Assembly: GCF_002836775.1 (NCBI RefSeq)
Contig: NZ_PJAQ01000054.1
Coordinates: forward strand, 62,001-126,000
Source of the DNA: Colwellia sp. 12G3
GTDB lineage: Bacteria > Pseudomonadota > Gammaproteobacteria > Enterobacterales > Alteromonadaceae
Reading direction: 5' to 3'
DNA length: 64,000 bases
The notes under the pieces are model-generated. The model was not told the DNA's origin and searched no databases. It saw nothing but the letters and a program-made list of their open reading frames with translations. The translations under genes were made by a program, and so were the position numbers. Each line of letters starts with the position of its first letter. Position 1 is the stretch's first letter. Positions 1-8,914 of this stretch are shown in pieces.

Positions 1-357
1 AATTTTTATTTTAATGAACAAGTAATACCTTATTATGGTGGTGGTAACGACAGCGCTCGTTGTCTTAAAAGTGCTGATTACATGTATTATCAAGTGATGT
101 GTAGTGCCAGTGAAAAAGGCTATCGTTGGTATGATTTCGGTCGCAGTAAAAATGATAGCGGCCCTTATAAATATAAGAAGAACTGGGGCATGGAGCCTAA
201 GTCACTTTATTATTATTACCACTTAGTCAATGCGACTGAATTACCTAATCTCAGTCCAAACAACCCAAAGTACAAGCTATTCATTGAATTGTGGCAAAAA
301 CTACCGTTAAAAGTGAGCCAAATCGTTGGACCATTTTTATCTAAGTTTTTAGGTTGA
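1..357 (+). CDS. FemAB-like acyltransferase of the XrtA/PEP-CTERM system, C-terminal fragment
   Basis: The reading frame is open from base 1, so this is the 3' end of a gene that starts upstream; the first internal ATG is at 82. The visible part (YYGGG, then RCLKSADYMYY and YDFGRSK followed by G-PYKYKKNWG) matches the C-terminal acyl-CoA N-acyltransferase fold of FemAB-related proteins that accompany exosortase A loci (TIGR03019-like). FemAB relatives transfer aminoacyl groups to amino groups on cell-surface precursors; the substrate in XrtA loci is not known. It sits 139 bases before the XrtA sugar transferase, as is usual for these clusters. The family call is good; the function is inferred from context. 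Confidence 0.8.
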   Translation, partial: NFYFNEQVIPYYGGGNDSARCLKSADYMYYQVMCSASEKGYRWYDFGRSKNDSGPYKYKKNWGMEPKSLYYYYHLVNATELPNLSPNNPKYKLFIELWQKLPLKVSQIVGPFLSKFLG

Positions 358-438
358 TTGTGATGCGTAAGTCTCTAAATTTCCACTATTCAGCAAAGCT
401 AAAACATGACATGACAATAGTGGCGAAGTACTGTTTAA

Positions 439-470
439 CGTCATTCCCGAAATATCTGATCGGGAATCCA
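439..470 (+). repeat. Dispersed palindromic repeat, copy 1
   Basis: The unit begins CGTCATTCCCGA (439-450) and closes with TCGGGAATCCA (460-470). The arms ATTCCCGA (443-450) and TCGGGAAT (460-467) are perfect inverted repeats with a 9-base loop. Near-identical or diverged copies occur at 6300-6331, 22598-22629 (opposite strand) and 29426-29460. It lies in the gap between the FemAB-like gene and the first sugar transferase. Confidence 0.8.
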
Positions 471-496
471 GTTTCTTTTTGTAAGGGCGGTTACTA

Positions 497-1729
497 ATGA
501 CTAATACTTCCCTCAAAGAACCGTTGTTGTTCTTGTGTCATCGCATTCCGTTTCCGCCAAACAAAGGCGATAAAATTCGCTCTTTTAATATATTAAAAAA
601 GCTAAGTGAGCAATATGATGTTCACTTAGGTTGTTTTATCGATGATCCATTTGATAAACAATATGTTTCTGGCTTAGATAAATACAGCGCCTCTATTTTT
701 CATTTAGATCAGCATAAAACCATTGCCAAGATAAAAGGGCTGACTGGCTTTTTAACGAACAAGCCGATCACGCTACCTTATTATTTTGATAAACGTATGC
801 AGCAGTGGACAAGCCGTACTATTGCTCAGCACAATATATCTAAAGTGTTTGTTTATTCTTCATCTATGGCGCAATACGTTCAAGGTGATGAATACCAATC
901 ATTAGAACGAGTCATTGACTTTGTTGATGTAGATTCTGACAAATGGCGTCAATATGCATTGAAAAAAAGTGGCATTGCTAAATGGTTCTTTAATCGAGAA
1001 TATAAGCTTTTAGCTCTTGAAGAGAATAAAATTTGTGGCGAGTTTACTCATAGTCTTTTTGTTTCTCCCGATGAAGCTCAACTCTTTCGTGATAAGCAAC
1101 CACAAGAGCAGCAGGGTAAAGTGCACGGTTTACTCAATGGCGTAGATGTAGATTTTTTTAATCCAGAAGCCAGTTTTTCTGAGGAAAGCTTAGTCCCTGA
1201 CGTACCGTTTATCAGTTTTACCGGGGCGATGGATTATTGGGCAAATGTTGATGCGGTATTGTGGTTCGTAGAGCATGTTTGGCCGTTAATATTAGCGAAA
1301 CAACCCGATGCCATTTTTTGTATTGTGGGCGGTAGCCCTAGTAGTGACGTTAAGGCTTTAGTTAAAAATAATAAAAGCATTGTCGTCACTGGGCGAGTGC
1401 ACGATGTCAGACCTTTCATAGAGAAAGCTCAATGTGTTGTCGCACCCTTGCAAATAGCACGAGGTATTCAAAATAAAGTACTCGAAGCTATGTCGCTCAA
1501 TAAAGCGATTGTTGTAACTACGATGGCGATGGAAGGCATTAATGCACAACAATCGGATGGTGTGGTCATTACCGATGATAAAAATATTTACGCGCAGGCA
1601 TGTTTATCTTTTTTCGAAAAACCACCCGAAGCATTATCTAACAGGCAATGGATTTTAGATCATTTTACTTGGCAGCAAACCTTACAGCCACTAGGGAATT
1701 ACTTTTCTCCAAAGGAAGGCCATTCATGA
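497..1729 (+). CDS. XrtA/PEP-CTERM system sugar transferase, TIGR03087 type (GT4)
   Basis: A 410-residue cytoplasmic glycosyltransferase expected to add a sugar from a nucleotide donor to a lipid-linked glycan. The N-terminus has the family hallmark LCHRIPFPPNKGDKIRSFN. The middle carries VIDFVDVDSDKWRQYA. The C-terminal GT-B donor-binding half has FTGAMDYWANVDAV and the GIQNKVLEAMSLNKAIV motif with its conserved Glu. Length and motifs fit the sugar transferases that accompany exosortase A (EpsH). It starts at ATG 497, and its stop overlaps the exosortase start (ATGA at 1726-1729), which indicates translational coupling. The family assignment is strong; donor and linkage are unknown. Confidence 0.9.
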   Translation: MTNTSLKEPLLFLCHRIPFPPNKGDKIRSFNILKKLSEQYDVHLGCFIDDPFDKQYVSGLDKYSASIFHLDQHKTIAKIKGLTGFLTNKPITLPYYFDKRMQQWTSRTIAQHNISKVFVYSSSMAQYVQGDEYQSLERVIDFVDVDSDKWRQYALKKSGIAKWFFNREYKLLALEENKICGEFTHSLFVSPDEAQLFRDKQPQEQQGKVHGLLNGVDVDFFNPEASFSEESLVPDVPFISFTGAMDYWANVDAVLWFVEHVWPLILAKQPDAIFCIVGGSPSSDVKALVKNNKSIVVTGRVHDVRPFIEKAQCVVAPLQIARGIQNKVLEAMSLNKAIVVTTMAMEGINAQQSDGVVITDDKNIYAQACLSFFEKPPEALSNRQWILDHFTWQQTLQPLGNYFSPKEGHS

Positions 1730-3186
1730 AAATAACAGATAATCGCTTTTTGGCGATGTTTTCATTACTCATTTTTGCTTGGGCACTTGTTTATCAAGAT
1801 GCTTTAGTTGCTATGGAAGCAATATGGTCAAGGTCTGATACGTTTGCCCACGGTTACTTTATTTTACCGATTAGTTTATGGCTGTTATGGCGAGATAAAG
1901 CTAATTTAATAGCCAGTACTGTGCAACCGAGCTGGTTGGCTTTACCTTTATTAGCCGGTTCATTATTTGTTGGTTTATTTGCTTATGCGGCCGATATTAA
2001 TGTTTTAGGTCAACTGTCAGCAGTTACCTCACTTATCTTTTTGTTATGGCTGTTAATTGGTAATAAGCTGGCGTGGCGTTATAAGTTTCCATTAGCCTAT
2101 TTATTATTTGCTGTGCCAATGGGGGAAAACCTAATTCCTTGGCTACAAGACGTCACCGCATGGTTTACTGTGTTCTTCCTAAAAATAAATGGTATTCCTG
2201 TTTATGTTGATGGTTTATATATTCAAATACCCACTGGTATGTTTGAAGTTGCTGTTGCCTGCTCAGGTATTCGTTACTTAATTGCTTCTGCAGCGGTAGG
2301 TGCCTTATACGGGCACTTAACTTATCAAAAAATACATAAGCAAATTATCTTTTTTGTTTTTGCCTTAACCTTACCTATATTAGCCAATGGTATTCGTGCT
2401 TATGGCATAGTGGCGATTGCCTATTATTCAGATATGGAATACGCCACAGGTGCTGATCATCTTATTTATGGTTGGTTGTTCTTTGGTCTGATAATCATGC
2501 TGATGTTCTGGATAGGTGGTTTTTTTGCAGATCAAGAACCTGTTGCTGATAATGAAAAGTTAAATGCTTCTTCACCTAAAAGTCAATTTAACTATCTAGT
2601 ACCATCTATCAGTTTACCATTGTTGTTTATAAGCTTTTACTTGGCGCATTTAATTCCATCTGTTGATGTCAGTAAAAAACAGTTAAATAATACTGAGGTT
2701 AGTGATTCCTCATGGGGAATCAACTTTGCTAATGCTTTGGATAAAACTCAAAGTATTAATGAATCTGGCGTAGAGCGCTTTAGAGCAGTTTATGCAAATA
2801 AACAGACTCAAGGTGAAATGATTTCTTGGGAAAATGTAACCCATGATCATGATAAATGGACAGTCGTAAGCACAAAAACTTTATCTATAGATGGTCAATC
2901 AGCGATGTTGGTGCATTTACGTAGTATAAACGGACAGCCGAGAAGTTACTTATATCAGTACAAGGTAGGTGACTTTTATGCGGTTAATGAAAATAAAACT
3001 AAACTAATGCAAGCATGGAATAGTTTAACGCGGCAGTCTGACTTCAGCGAAATTCGAGCGGTTTCTATAGTTGAGCTGATTGATTTTGATTTAGCTGAAC
3101 AGAGGTTGTTAGATAGTTTTAAAAGTATTGACTTCCCTGCTGTTTCATTTCAGCCTGTATTGAAAGGGAATAGTACCGTTGAGTAG
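1726..3186 (+). CDS. xrtA: Exosortase A with EpsI-like C-terminal domain
   Basis: A 486-residue integral membrane transpeptidase that processes PEP-CTERM-tagged exported proteins and is linked to exopolysaccharide production. About the first 290 residues are multi-spanning and carry the expected catalytic triad: Cys179 in VACSGIRY, Arg224 in NGIRAYG and His245 in GADHLIYGW. After a last membrane segment near residue 300, the rest is a periplasmic EpsI-like domain, here fused to the exosortase as is common for XrtA. The frame is open further upstream, but the start is taken at ATG 1726 because it overlaps the previous stop and gives a normal N-terminus (MKITDNRFLAMF). No PEP-CTERM substrate is encoded in the window, so its targets lie elsewhere. 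Confidence 0.93.
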   Translation: MKITDNRFLAMFSLLIFAWALVYQDALVAMEAIWSRSDTFAHGYFILPISLWLLWRDKANLIASTVQPSWLALPLLAGSLFVGLFAYAADINVLGQLSAVTSLIFLLWLLIGNKLAWRYKFPLAYLLFAVPMGENLIPWLQDVTAWFTVFFLKINGIPVYVDGLYIQIPTGMFEVAVACSGIRYLIASAAVGALYGHLTYQKIHKQIIFFVFALTLPILANGIRAYGIVAIAYYSDMEYATGADHLIYGWLFFGLIIMLMFWIGGFFADQEPVADNEKLNASSPKSQFNYLVPSISLPLLFISFYLAHLIPSVDVSKKQLNNTEVSDSSWGINFANALDKTQSINESGVERFRAVYANKQTQGEMISWENVTHDHDKWTVVSTKTLSIDGQSAMLVHLRSINGQPRSYLYQYKVGDFYAVNENKTKLMQAWNSLTRQSDFSEIRAVSIVELIDFDLAEQRLLDSFKSIDFPAVSFQPVLKGNSTVE

Positions 3187-4288
3187 CTTAGTTCGTAAGG
3201 TACCTGTAATTGTACACTTGATCTACCGTCTAGATATTGGCGGCTTAGAGAGAGTGATGTTGAACTGCATTAACCAGATGCAAGATGAAAATTTTGAGCA
3301 TGTTATTGTCTCGTTAACGGATGCTAATAACTTCTCACAATCAGAAAAAAATCAAATTAAAGTGTATTGTTTAGGAAAAAAAGAAGGAAGTGATCTTGGT
3401 GTTCACTTTAAACTCTTTAAGCTTTTAAGAAAAATAAAACCAGCGATATTGCATACTTATAACCTGCCAACCATTGAGTATCACCCAATCTCTTGGTTAG
3501 CAGGTGTTAAAGGTCATATTCATGCGGAGCATGGGCGTGATATTGGTGACCCTGCAGGATTAAATAAAAAGCATAATATTTTACGAAAACTGATGGCTAG
3601 CTTTATTCATCGATATGTCAGTGTTAGTGAAGACTTACACCAATGGTTGATAAATACCGTTGGGATACCAGAAAAAAAGGCTTTATTGATTCAAAATGGT
3701 ATTAATACTGAACTTTTTAATGTGCCAAAAACACTAAGTAAGCAATTACGCTTTACTATTGTTGCTCGTATTAGCCCTGTAAAAGACCACCAAAATTTAT
3801 TGTCAGCATTTACCTTATTAAAAAAACAATTACCTGCAGATAAATTACCTCAGCTTGCCATTGTTGGAGAAGGTGAGCAACGCGCTCAACTCGAACAATA
3901 CTGTAAAATTAGTGGGTTAGATACGGTCTCTTTTCTTGGAGCACGTGATGATATAGAGCAAATATTATCGCAAACAGATGTTTTTGTTTTATCTTCTATT
4001 GCCGAAGGTATTCCCATGACTATTTTGGAAGCTATGTCGGCAAAAACCCCGATAGTTGCAACACGAGTTGGTGGCATTCCCGAAGTTGTTGAAGAGGCTA
4101 AAGAAGGTTTTTTAGTTGATAAAAGCAATGCTGAAGCTTTAGCGCAGGGGTTACTTAACTATATCAATCACCCCGAACTTATTCTCGAGCATGGTGAAAA
4201 TGCACGAGCGAAAGTATTGAAACAATTTAATGAAAAACACATGGTGCAAGCTTACTTAGAGCAATATAAAGCACTAATTAAAGGATAA
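3179..4288 (+). CDS. XrtA/PEP-CTERM system glycosyltransferase, TIGR03088 type (GT4)
   Basis: A 369-residue GT-B glycosyltransferase. The N-terminus VPVIVHLIYRLDIGGLERV is typical of the second sugar transferase in exosortase A loci. The C-terminal half shows TIVARISPVKDHQNLL and the E-x7-E region VLSSIAEGIPMTILEAM followed by VGGIPEVV. The start is TTG 3179, overlapping the exosortase stop by 8 bases, with GAAAGGGA about 10 bases upstream as a plausible ribosome site. It probably acts on the same lipid-linked glycan as its neighbours; specificity cannot be read from the sequence. Confidence 0.88.
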   Translation: MSSLVRKVPVIVHLIYRLDIGGLERVMLNCINQMQDENFEHVIVSLTDANNFSQSEKNQIKVYCLGKKEGSDLGVHFKLFKLLRKIKPAILHTYNLPTIEYHPISWLAGVKGHIHAEHGRDIGDPAGLNKKHNILRKLMASFIHRYVSVSEDLHQWLINTVGIPEKKALLIQNGINTELFNVPKTLSKQLRFTIVARISPVKDHQNLLSAFTLLKKQLPADKLPQLAIVGEGEQRAQLEQYCKISGLDTVSFLGARDDIEQILSQTDVFVLSSIAEGIPMTILEAMSAKTPIVATRVGGIPEVVEEAKEGFLVDKSNAEALAQGLLNYINHPELILEHGENARAKVLKQFNEKHMVQAYLEQYKALIKG

Positions 4289-4295
4289 TAATAGA

Positions 4296-6266
4296 ATGTG
4301 CGGTATAACAGGTTTTATACATTTTTTAGCAGCGAATACAGTGGATAGTTCGACTAAAATTTCAGAACATGGCTCTACAGCTGATCAACAATTATTAGCG
4401 CAAATGAATCAGGCACAATTTCATCGTGGCCCAGATGAAGGTGGTGAATATCTTGATGAACATGTTGCGTTAGGTCACAGACGTTTATCCATCATTGATT
4501 TATCGTCGGGTCAGCAACCAATGATAAGTGACGATGGTGACTATGTATTAATTTTTAATGGTGAAGTGTACAACTTCAAGCAAACACGCGTTGAACTAGA
4601 AGCGTTAGGCCATATTTTTCATAGCCATAGTGACACCGAAGTTATCTTGCATGCTTACATGCAGTGGGGCCAAGCTTGCGTTGATAAGTTTCAAGGTATG
4701 TTTACCTTCGCTATATGGCATAAATCCAAACAGCACTTATTTATTGCCCGTGATCGATTGGGTATAAAACCATTATTCTATGCCATGATTGATGGCACAC
4801 TTTATTTTGCCTCTGAACTGAAAAGTATTACGTTGGTACCAGGATTAAATAAAAAAATAGATGTAAAAGCCATCGAACAATATTTTGCTTTAGGCTATGC
4901 AGCCGAGCCACATACCATTTATCAAGAAGTCGCTAAATTACCGCCAGGTTATACCTTAAGTCTTAATGTTGGAGATACTTCGCCAAAAATTGAGCAATAC
5001 TGGGATGTTAGCTACGCACAGCAAGTTGAAATGGCTGAAGAAGATTACCTTGAAGAAATGGTAGACCAATTTAAATCTGCTGTTGATAGCCATATGAATG
5101 CAGACGTTCCATTGGGATCATTCTTATCGGGTGGCGTAGACTCTAGTGCTGTTGTTGCAATGATGTCGCAGCTGTCTCAAGAAAAGTCAGTTATTTCCAG
5201 TTCAGATAATGGTTCAATTAAACCGGTCATAACCTGTTCAATAGGCTTTGATGTTAAAGATTATAATGAAACTGACTTTGCGCGTATGGTAGCCAAAGAT
5301 TATAAGACCGATCACCATGAAAATATTGTTGCTAGTGATGACTTTGAACTGGTCGATTTATTAGCGGGTTTATATGATGAACCTTATGCTGATAGCTCTG
5401 CGATGCCAACGTATCGAGTATGTCAGTTGGCTCGTGAGAAAGTTACTGTATGTTTATCAGGTGATGGTGCAGACGAATTATTAGCAGGCTACCGCCGTTA
5501 CGGTTTAATGATGAACGAAGAGAAAGTACGTTCAATATTACCTTATTCTATCCGTAAACCACTATTTGGCACCTTGGGTAAGCTTTACCCTAAACTTGAT
5601 TGGGCGCCACAATTTTTACGTGCGAAAACAACTTTTCAATCTTTAGCGATGGATACTACTGAGGGCTACTTTCACGGTGTATCTTTGCTTAATGATGCCC
5701 AACGTAAAGCATTGTTCTCGGATGAGTTATATCAAGAGCTTAAAGGTTATACTGCTCTTGAAGTGTTTAGAGAGCATGAAGCGAATTTTGACGGCAACGA
5801 CCCTTTATCACTTATACAATACTTAGACATTAAAACGTATTTAGTGGGTGATATTTTAACAAAAGTTGACCGAGCAAGCATGGCACATAGCTTAGAGGTT
5901 AGAGTGCCATTTCTAGACCATAAATTTGTTGAGTGGACTGCCAAAATACCAACTGATTTAAAGATTAAAAATGGCTGTGGTAAATATATTTTGAAAAAAG
6001 CTATGGAACCACATCTGCCACACGACGTACTTTATCGCAAGAAAATGGGCTTTAGGGTACCTTTATCTGATTGGTTTAGAGGCCCATTAAAGCAAAAGTT
6101 ACGTGATTCATTATTAAGTGAACAAATGAGAAATAGTGGTTTGTTTAATATGAAAACTATTGAAACCTGGTTAGATGATCATCAATCTGGCCGCAAAGAA
6201 TATAGTGCACCACTGTGGACATTGTTAATGTTTGCTTCTTTTTACAAACAAGCTGAAGGGCAATAG
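4296..6266 (+). CDS. XrtA system-associated amidotransferase (asparagine synthase-like)
   Basis: A 656-residue protein with an N-terminal class II glutamine amidotransferase domain (MCGITGF, catalytic Cys2; later FHRGPDEGG and FNGEVYNF) and a C-terminal asparagine-synthase ATP-pyrophosphatase domain with the SGGVDSS loop near residue 280 and LSGDGADELLAGYRRY. It hydrolyses glutamine and uses ATP to amidate a carboxyl group. In exosortase loci this class (TIGR03108-like) is thought to amidate a sugar acid or polymer rather than make asparagine; that is inference from context. It starts 7 bases after the previous stop. It is slightly longer than ordinary AsnB because of low-conservation residues near position 20 and a Ser-rich stretch near 305. 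Confidence 0.9.
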   Translation: MCGITGFIHFLAANTVDSSTKISEHGSTADQQLLAQMNQAQFHRGPDEGGEYLDEHVALGHRRLSIIDLSSGQQPMISDDGDYVLIFNGEVYNFKQTRVELEALGHIFHSHSDTEVILHAYMQWGQACVDKFQGMFTFAIWHKSKQHLFIARDRLGIKPLFYAMIDGTLYFASELKSITLVPGLNKKIDVKAIEQYFALGYAAEPHTIYQEVAKLPPGYTLSLNVGDTSPKIEQYWDVSYAQQVEMAEEDYLEEMVDQFKSAVDSHMNADVPLGSFLSGGVDSSAVVAMMSQLSQEKSVISSSDNGSIKPVITCSIGFDVKDYNETDFARMVAKDYKTDHHENIVASDDFELVDLLAGLYDEPYADSSAMPTYRVCQLAREKVTVCLSGDGADELLAGYRRYGLMMNEEKVRSILPYSIRKPLFGTLGKLYPKLDWAPQFLRAKTTFQSLAMDTTEGYFHGVSLLNDAQRKALFSDELYQELKGYTALEVFREHEANFDGNDPLSLIQYLDIKTYLVGDILTKVDRASMAHSLEVRVPFLDHKFVEWTAKIPTDLKIKNGCGKYILKKAMEPHLPHDVLYRKKMGFRVPLSDWFRGPLKQKLRDSLLSEQMRNSGLFNMKTIETWLDDHQSGRKEYSAPLWTLLMFASFYKQAEGQ

Positions 6267-6299
6267 TTAGCCGTAGATTAAATAATTCAAAGCACAATT

Positions 6300-6331
6300 C
6301 GTCATTCCCGAAGTGTCTGGTCGGGAATCCA
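6300..6331 (+). repeat. Dispersed palindromic repeat, copy 2
   Basis: The same unit as at 439-470, in the same orientation, with arms ATTCCCGA (6304-6311) and TCGGGAAT (6321-6328). It differs from copy 1 only at three loop positions. It occupies the 147-base gap between the amidotransferase and the next glycosyltransferase; ATGACG follows at 6351, a possible outer boundary of a longer element. Confidence 0.8.
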
Positions 6332-6413
6332 TTTGTCCAGTAGGGTAAACATGACGGTGCATTGAGTATGACTAGTTCAGTCGCAAAGCCAATAACTAAA
6401 CGTATTAATAATT

Positions 6414-7637
6414 ATGAAAATTTTACATGTATTTGACCACTCAATCCCACTACACAGTGGTTATACCTTTAGAAGTCGTTCAATCTTAAAGCAGCAGCAT
6501 GCCCTAGGTATAAAAACCTGTCATGTGACCAGCCCAAAACATGGAAATGACGAAGCTGAAATTGAAGAAGTTGATGGACTTACCTTTTATCGTAGTGCTC
6601 CCATTTCTGGTTTACTGTCAAAACTACCGGTATTAAACCAAATTGCAAACATTGCGCCTATGGTTAAACGAATTTTAGAAGTGATTGAAATTGAAAAGCC
6701 AGATGTTATTCATGCACACTCACCCGCACTAAATGGTTTGGCGGCTTTAAAGGCGGGGCGAAAATCAGGGTTACCGGTTGTTTATGAAATACGTGCCTTT
6801 TGGGAAGATGCCGCTGTTGATCACGGCACCTGTAAAGAAGATGACTTACGTTACCGTTTAACACGAAAAATGGAAACCCATGTAGTTAAAAATGCCAACG
6901 CAGTCACTACTATTTGTGAAGGTCTACGAAGTGATCTCATCAGTAGAGGATTTGATACAAGTAAATTTACGGTTATTGCCAATGCAGTCAATATCGAACA
7001 ATTTGACGTTATTACACCGCAAGATAAAGCCAACAATAGCGACTTAGCTGAGACATTAAAATTAACTGATTGTGATGTATTAGGCTTTTTAGGATCGTTT
7101 TATGCCTATGAAGGTCTAGATCTGGCTATTGCAGCAATGCCAGCTGTGTTGGCTAAAAACCCTAAAGCACGCTTATTACTTGTTGGTGGTGGCCCGCAAG
7201 AGCAAAACCTTAAACAACAAGTCACCTTATTAGGCTTAGAGGGTAAGGTTATCTTCACTGGGCGTGTACCTCATAGTGATGTTGGCAAGTACTATAGCTT
7301 GGTTGATTTATTAGTTTACCCGCGTAAAGCGATGCGTTTAACTGATTTAGTGACACCATTAAAACCTTTAGAGGCGATGGCGCAAGGCAAGCCAGTGCTG
7401 GCTTCCGATGTTGGTGGTCATAAAGAATTAATTACCGATAATGAAACGGGATTTTTATTCAAAGCTGGCGATAGTGTGGTACTTGCTGAGCGAATGATTG
7501 AACTATTAGCGGATGAAACCAAGCTTAACAGTGTGTTATCCAATGGACGAACTTACGTAGAAGATGTTAGAAACTGGAAAAACAGTGTAAGTAACTATTT
7601 ACCCGTTTATAAAAAATTAACAGAAAAAGCTAACTAA
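6414..7637 (+). CDS. XrtA-associated glycosyltransferase, Daro_2409/TIGR04063 type (GT4)
   Basis: A 407-residue GT-B enzyme. The N-terminus MKILHVFDHSIPLHSGYTFR and following RSILKQQ are characteristic of the exosortase A-associated Daro_2409-type glycosyltransferases. Further support comes from VYEIRAFWEDAAVDHGT in the middle and a donor-binding half with GSFYAYEGLDLAI and KPLEAMAQGKPVLASDVGGH. It begins after a 147-base gap containing a palindromic repeat, so it may head a new transcription unit. Its final base is shared with the ATG of the next gene (TAATG). The family is firm; the sugar is unknown. Confidence 0.88.
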   Translation: MKILHVFDHSIPLHSGYTFRSRSILKQQHALGIKTCHVTSPKHGNDEAEIEEVDGLTFYRSAPISGLLSKLPVLNQIANIAPMVKRILEVIEIEKPDVIHAHSPALNGLAALKAGRKSGLPVVYEIRAFWEDAAVDHGTCKEDDLRYRLTRKMETHVVKNANAVTTICEGLRSDLISRGFDTSKFTVIANAVNIEQFDVITPQDKANNSDLAETLKLTDCDVLGFLGSFYAYEGLDLAIAAMPAVLAKNPKARLLLVGGGPQEQNLKQQVTLLGLEGKVIFTGRVPHSDVGKYYSLVDLLVYPRKAMRLTDLVTPLKPLEAMAQGKPVLASDVGGHKELITDNETGFLFKAGDSVVLAERMIELLADETKLNSVLSNGRTYVEDVRNWKNSVSNYLPVYKKLTEKAN

Positions 7638-8827
7638 TGAATATTCTCGTTTTAACTACTCTTTACCCAAATAATGTTCAGTATCGGCATGGTATTTTCA
7701 TTGAAAATAGAGTGAAAGAGTTGGTAAAACGTTACCCTGATGCCAAAGTAAAGGTTGTGGCACCAGTACCTTATTTTCCATCATGGTTACCGATTGATGG
7801 CTATAAGCAATATAGTGACGTTGTACAACAGGAAGTCCGCTCTAATATTGACGTGTTTCATCCTAAATATTGGGTAATACCTAAAGTAGGTATGAATATT
7901 ACTCCGTATTTTTTGTATCAAGCCGCTTTAAGTACGATTAAGGATATTCAAGCGTCAGGCTTTGTTGTTGATGTTATTGATTCGCACTATTTCTATCCAG
8001 ACGGTGTAGTGGCAAGTTGGATAGGAAAAAATTTAAATATACCTGTAATGGTGACAGCTCGTGGTAGTGATATAAATATCATTCCAGAAAATAAAATTGC
8101 TAGAAAGCGTATTGTAAAAGCACTAATCGACGTGCAAGCGAGCGCCGCTGTATCACAAGCGCTAGCAAATGAGATGGTTAAGTTAGCTCCTTTCGCTAAG
8201 ACACCGATAGTGTTACGAAATGGAGTAGATTTAGATTTTTTCCACCCTGATGCAACTAAACCTAATCTCCCATTTGACCTTCAAGCTGATGATAAACTGA
8301 TTTTAAGTGTGGGTAACTTAGTTGAGTTAAAAGGACATCACCTTGTTATTGAAGCTTTAACCTTATTGGATAAAGTGAAACTAATAATTATTGGTGAAGG
8401 TGAACAAAAACCGAGTTTACAAAAATTAGTGGAAGATCTGTCACTAACGGGTAGAGTTTATTTTACGGGTAATATCAGGCAGGCTGAATTACCTGGTTAT
8501 TATGCTACTGCAGATGCGCTGGTGTTAGCTTCAAGCCGAGAGGGTATGCCAAATGTATTACTAGAATCTTTAGCTTGTGGAACACCGGTAATTGCGACTA
8601 ATGTGGGTGGAAGTTCCGAAGTGATAACTCAAAATGATATTGGTCAATTATTACATGAAAGAAGTGCTCAATGCATAGCACAGGCATTAACAGCTGTTTT
8701 AGCTGCCGGAATTAGCTCAGAAAAAGTAAGATTATTCTCACAGCGATTGAGCTGGGAAGAAGTCACTAAAAAACAATATACCTATTTGAACCAATTGATC
8801 ACTAGAAAAGCTAAGGACTCTAAATAA
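7637..8827 (+). CDS. Glycosyltransferase family 4
   Basis: A 396-residue GT4 glycosyltransferase with N-terminus MNILVLTTLYPNNVQYRHGI and IFIENRVKEL, a Rossmann-like first half (VTARGSDIN, VSQALANEM), and a C-terminal half with SVGNLVELKGHHLVI and LASSREGMPNVLLESLACGTP. The start ATG overlaps the previous stop by one base, so the pair is coupled. This type is regularly found next to the Daro_2409-type enzyme in XrtA loci. Directly after its TAA comes the 28-codon mini-ORF at 8828. Donor and acceptor cannot be deduced. Confidence 0.87.
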   Translation: MNILVLTTLYPNNVQYRHGIFIENRVKELVKRYPDAKVKVVAPVPYFPSWLPIDGYKQYSDVVQQEVRSNIDVFHPKYWVIPKVGMNITPYFLYQAALSTIKDIQASGFVVDVIDSHYFYPDGVVASWIGKNLNIPVMVTARGSDINIIPENKIARKRIVKALIDVQASAAVSQALANEMVKLAPFAKTPIVLRNGVDLDFFHPDATKPNLPFDLQADDKLILSVGNLVELKGHHLVIEALTLLDKVKLIIIGEGEQKPSLQKLVEDLSLTGRVYFTGNIRQAELPGYYATADALVLASSREGMPNVLLESLACGTPVIATNVGGSSEVITQNDIGQLLHERSAQCIAQALTAVLAAGISSEKVRLFSQRLSWEEVTKKQYTYLNQLITRKAKDSK

Positions 8828-8914
8828 ATGGATAGCTTACTATTTTTGGTTAACTTAATTTCAATCACATTCTTATGCTATTGGGCGGTCAAGAATGATG
8901 GTGAGGATAAGTAA
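8828..8914 (+). CDS. 28-residue predicted membrane mini-protein
   Basis: A complete 28-codon ORF fills the space between the GT4 stop (TAA 8825-8827) and the ATG of the next gene (8915) with no spare base at either side. It has its own good ribosome site (AAGGA, 8813-8817, 10 bases before the ATG). The peptide begins MDSLLFLVNLISITFLCYW and ends with a charged tail (AVKNDGEDK), giving one hydrophobic helix of about 17 residues. The ribosome site of the downstream gene (GAGGA, 8903-8907) lies inside it. I do not recognise a family. It could be a single-pass partner of the neighbouring ligase/polymerase or a coupling leader. Confidence 0.6.
   Translation: MDSLLFLVNLISITFLCYWAVKNDGEDK

Noticed and set aside
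6366..6377. 12-mer ATGACTAGTTCA shared with the element at 57184
   Set aside because: Shared 12-mers are expected by chance in 64 kb of AT-rich DNA, and no flanking similarity was found.
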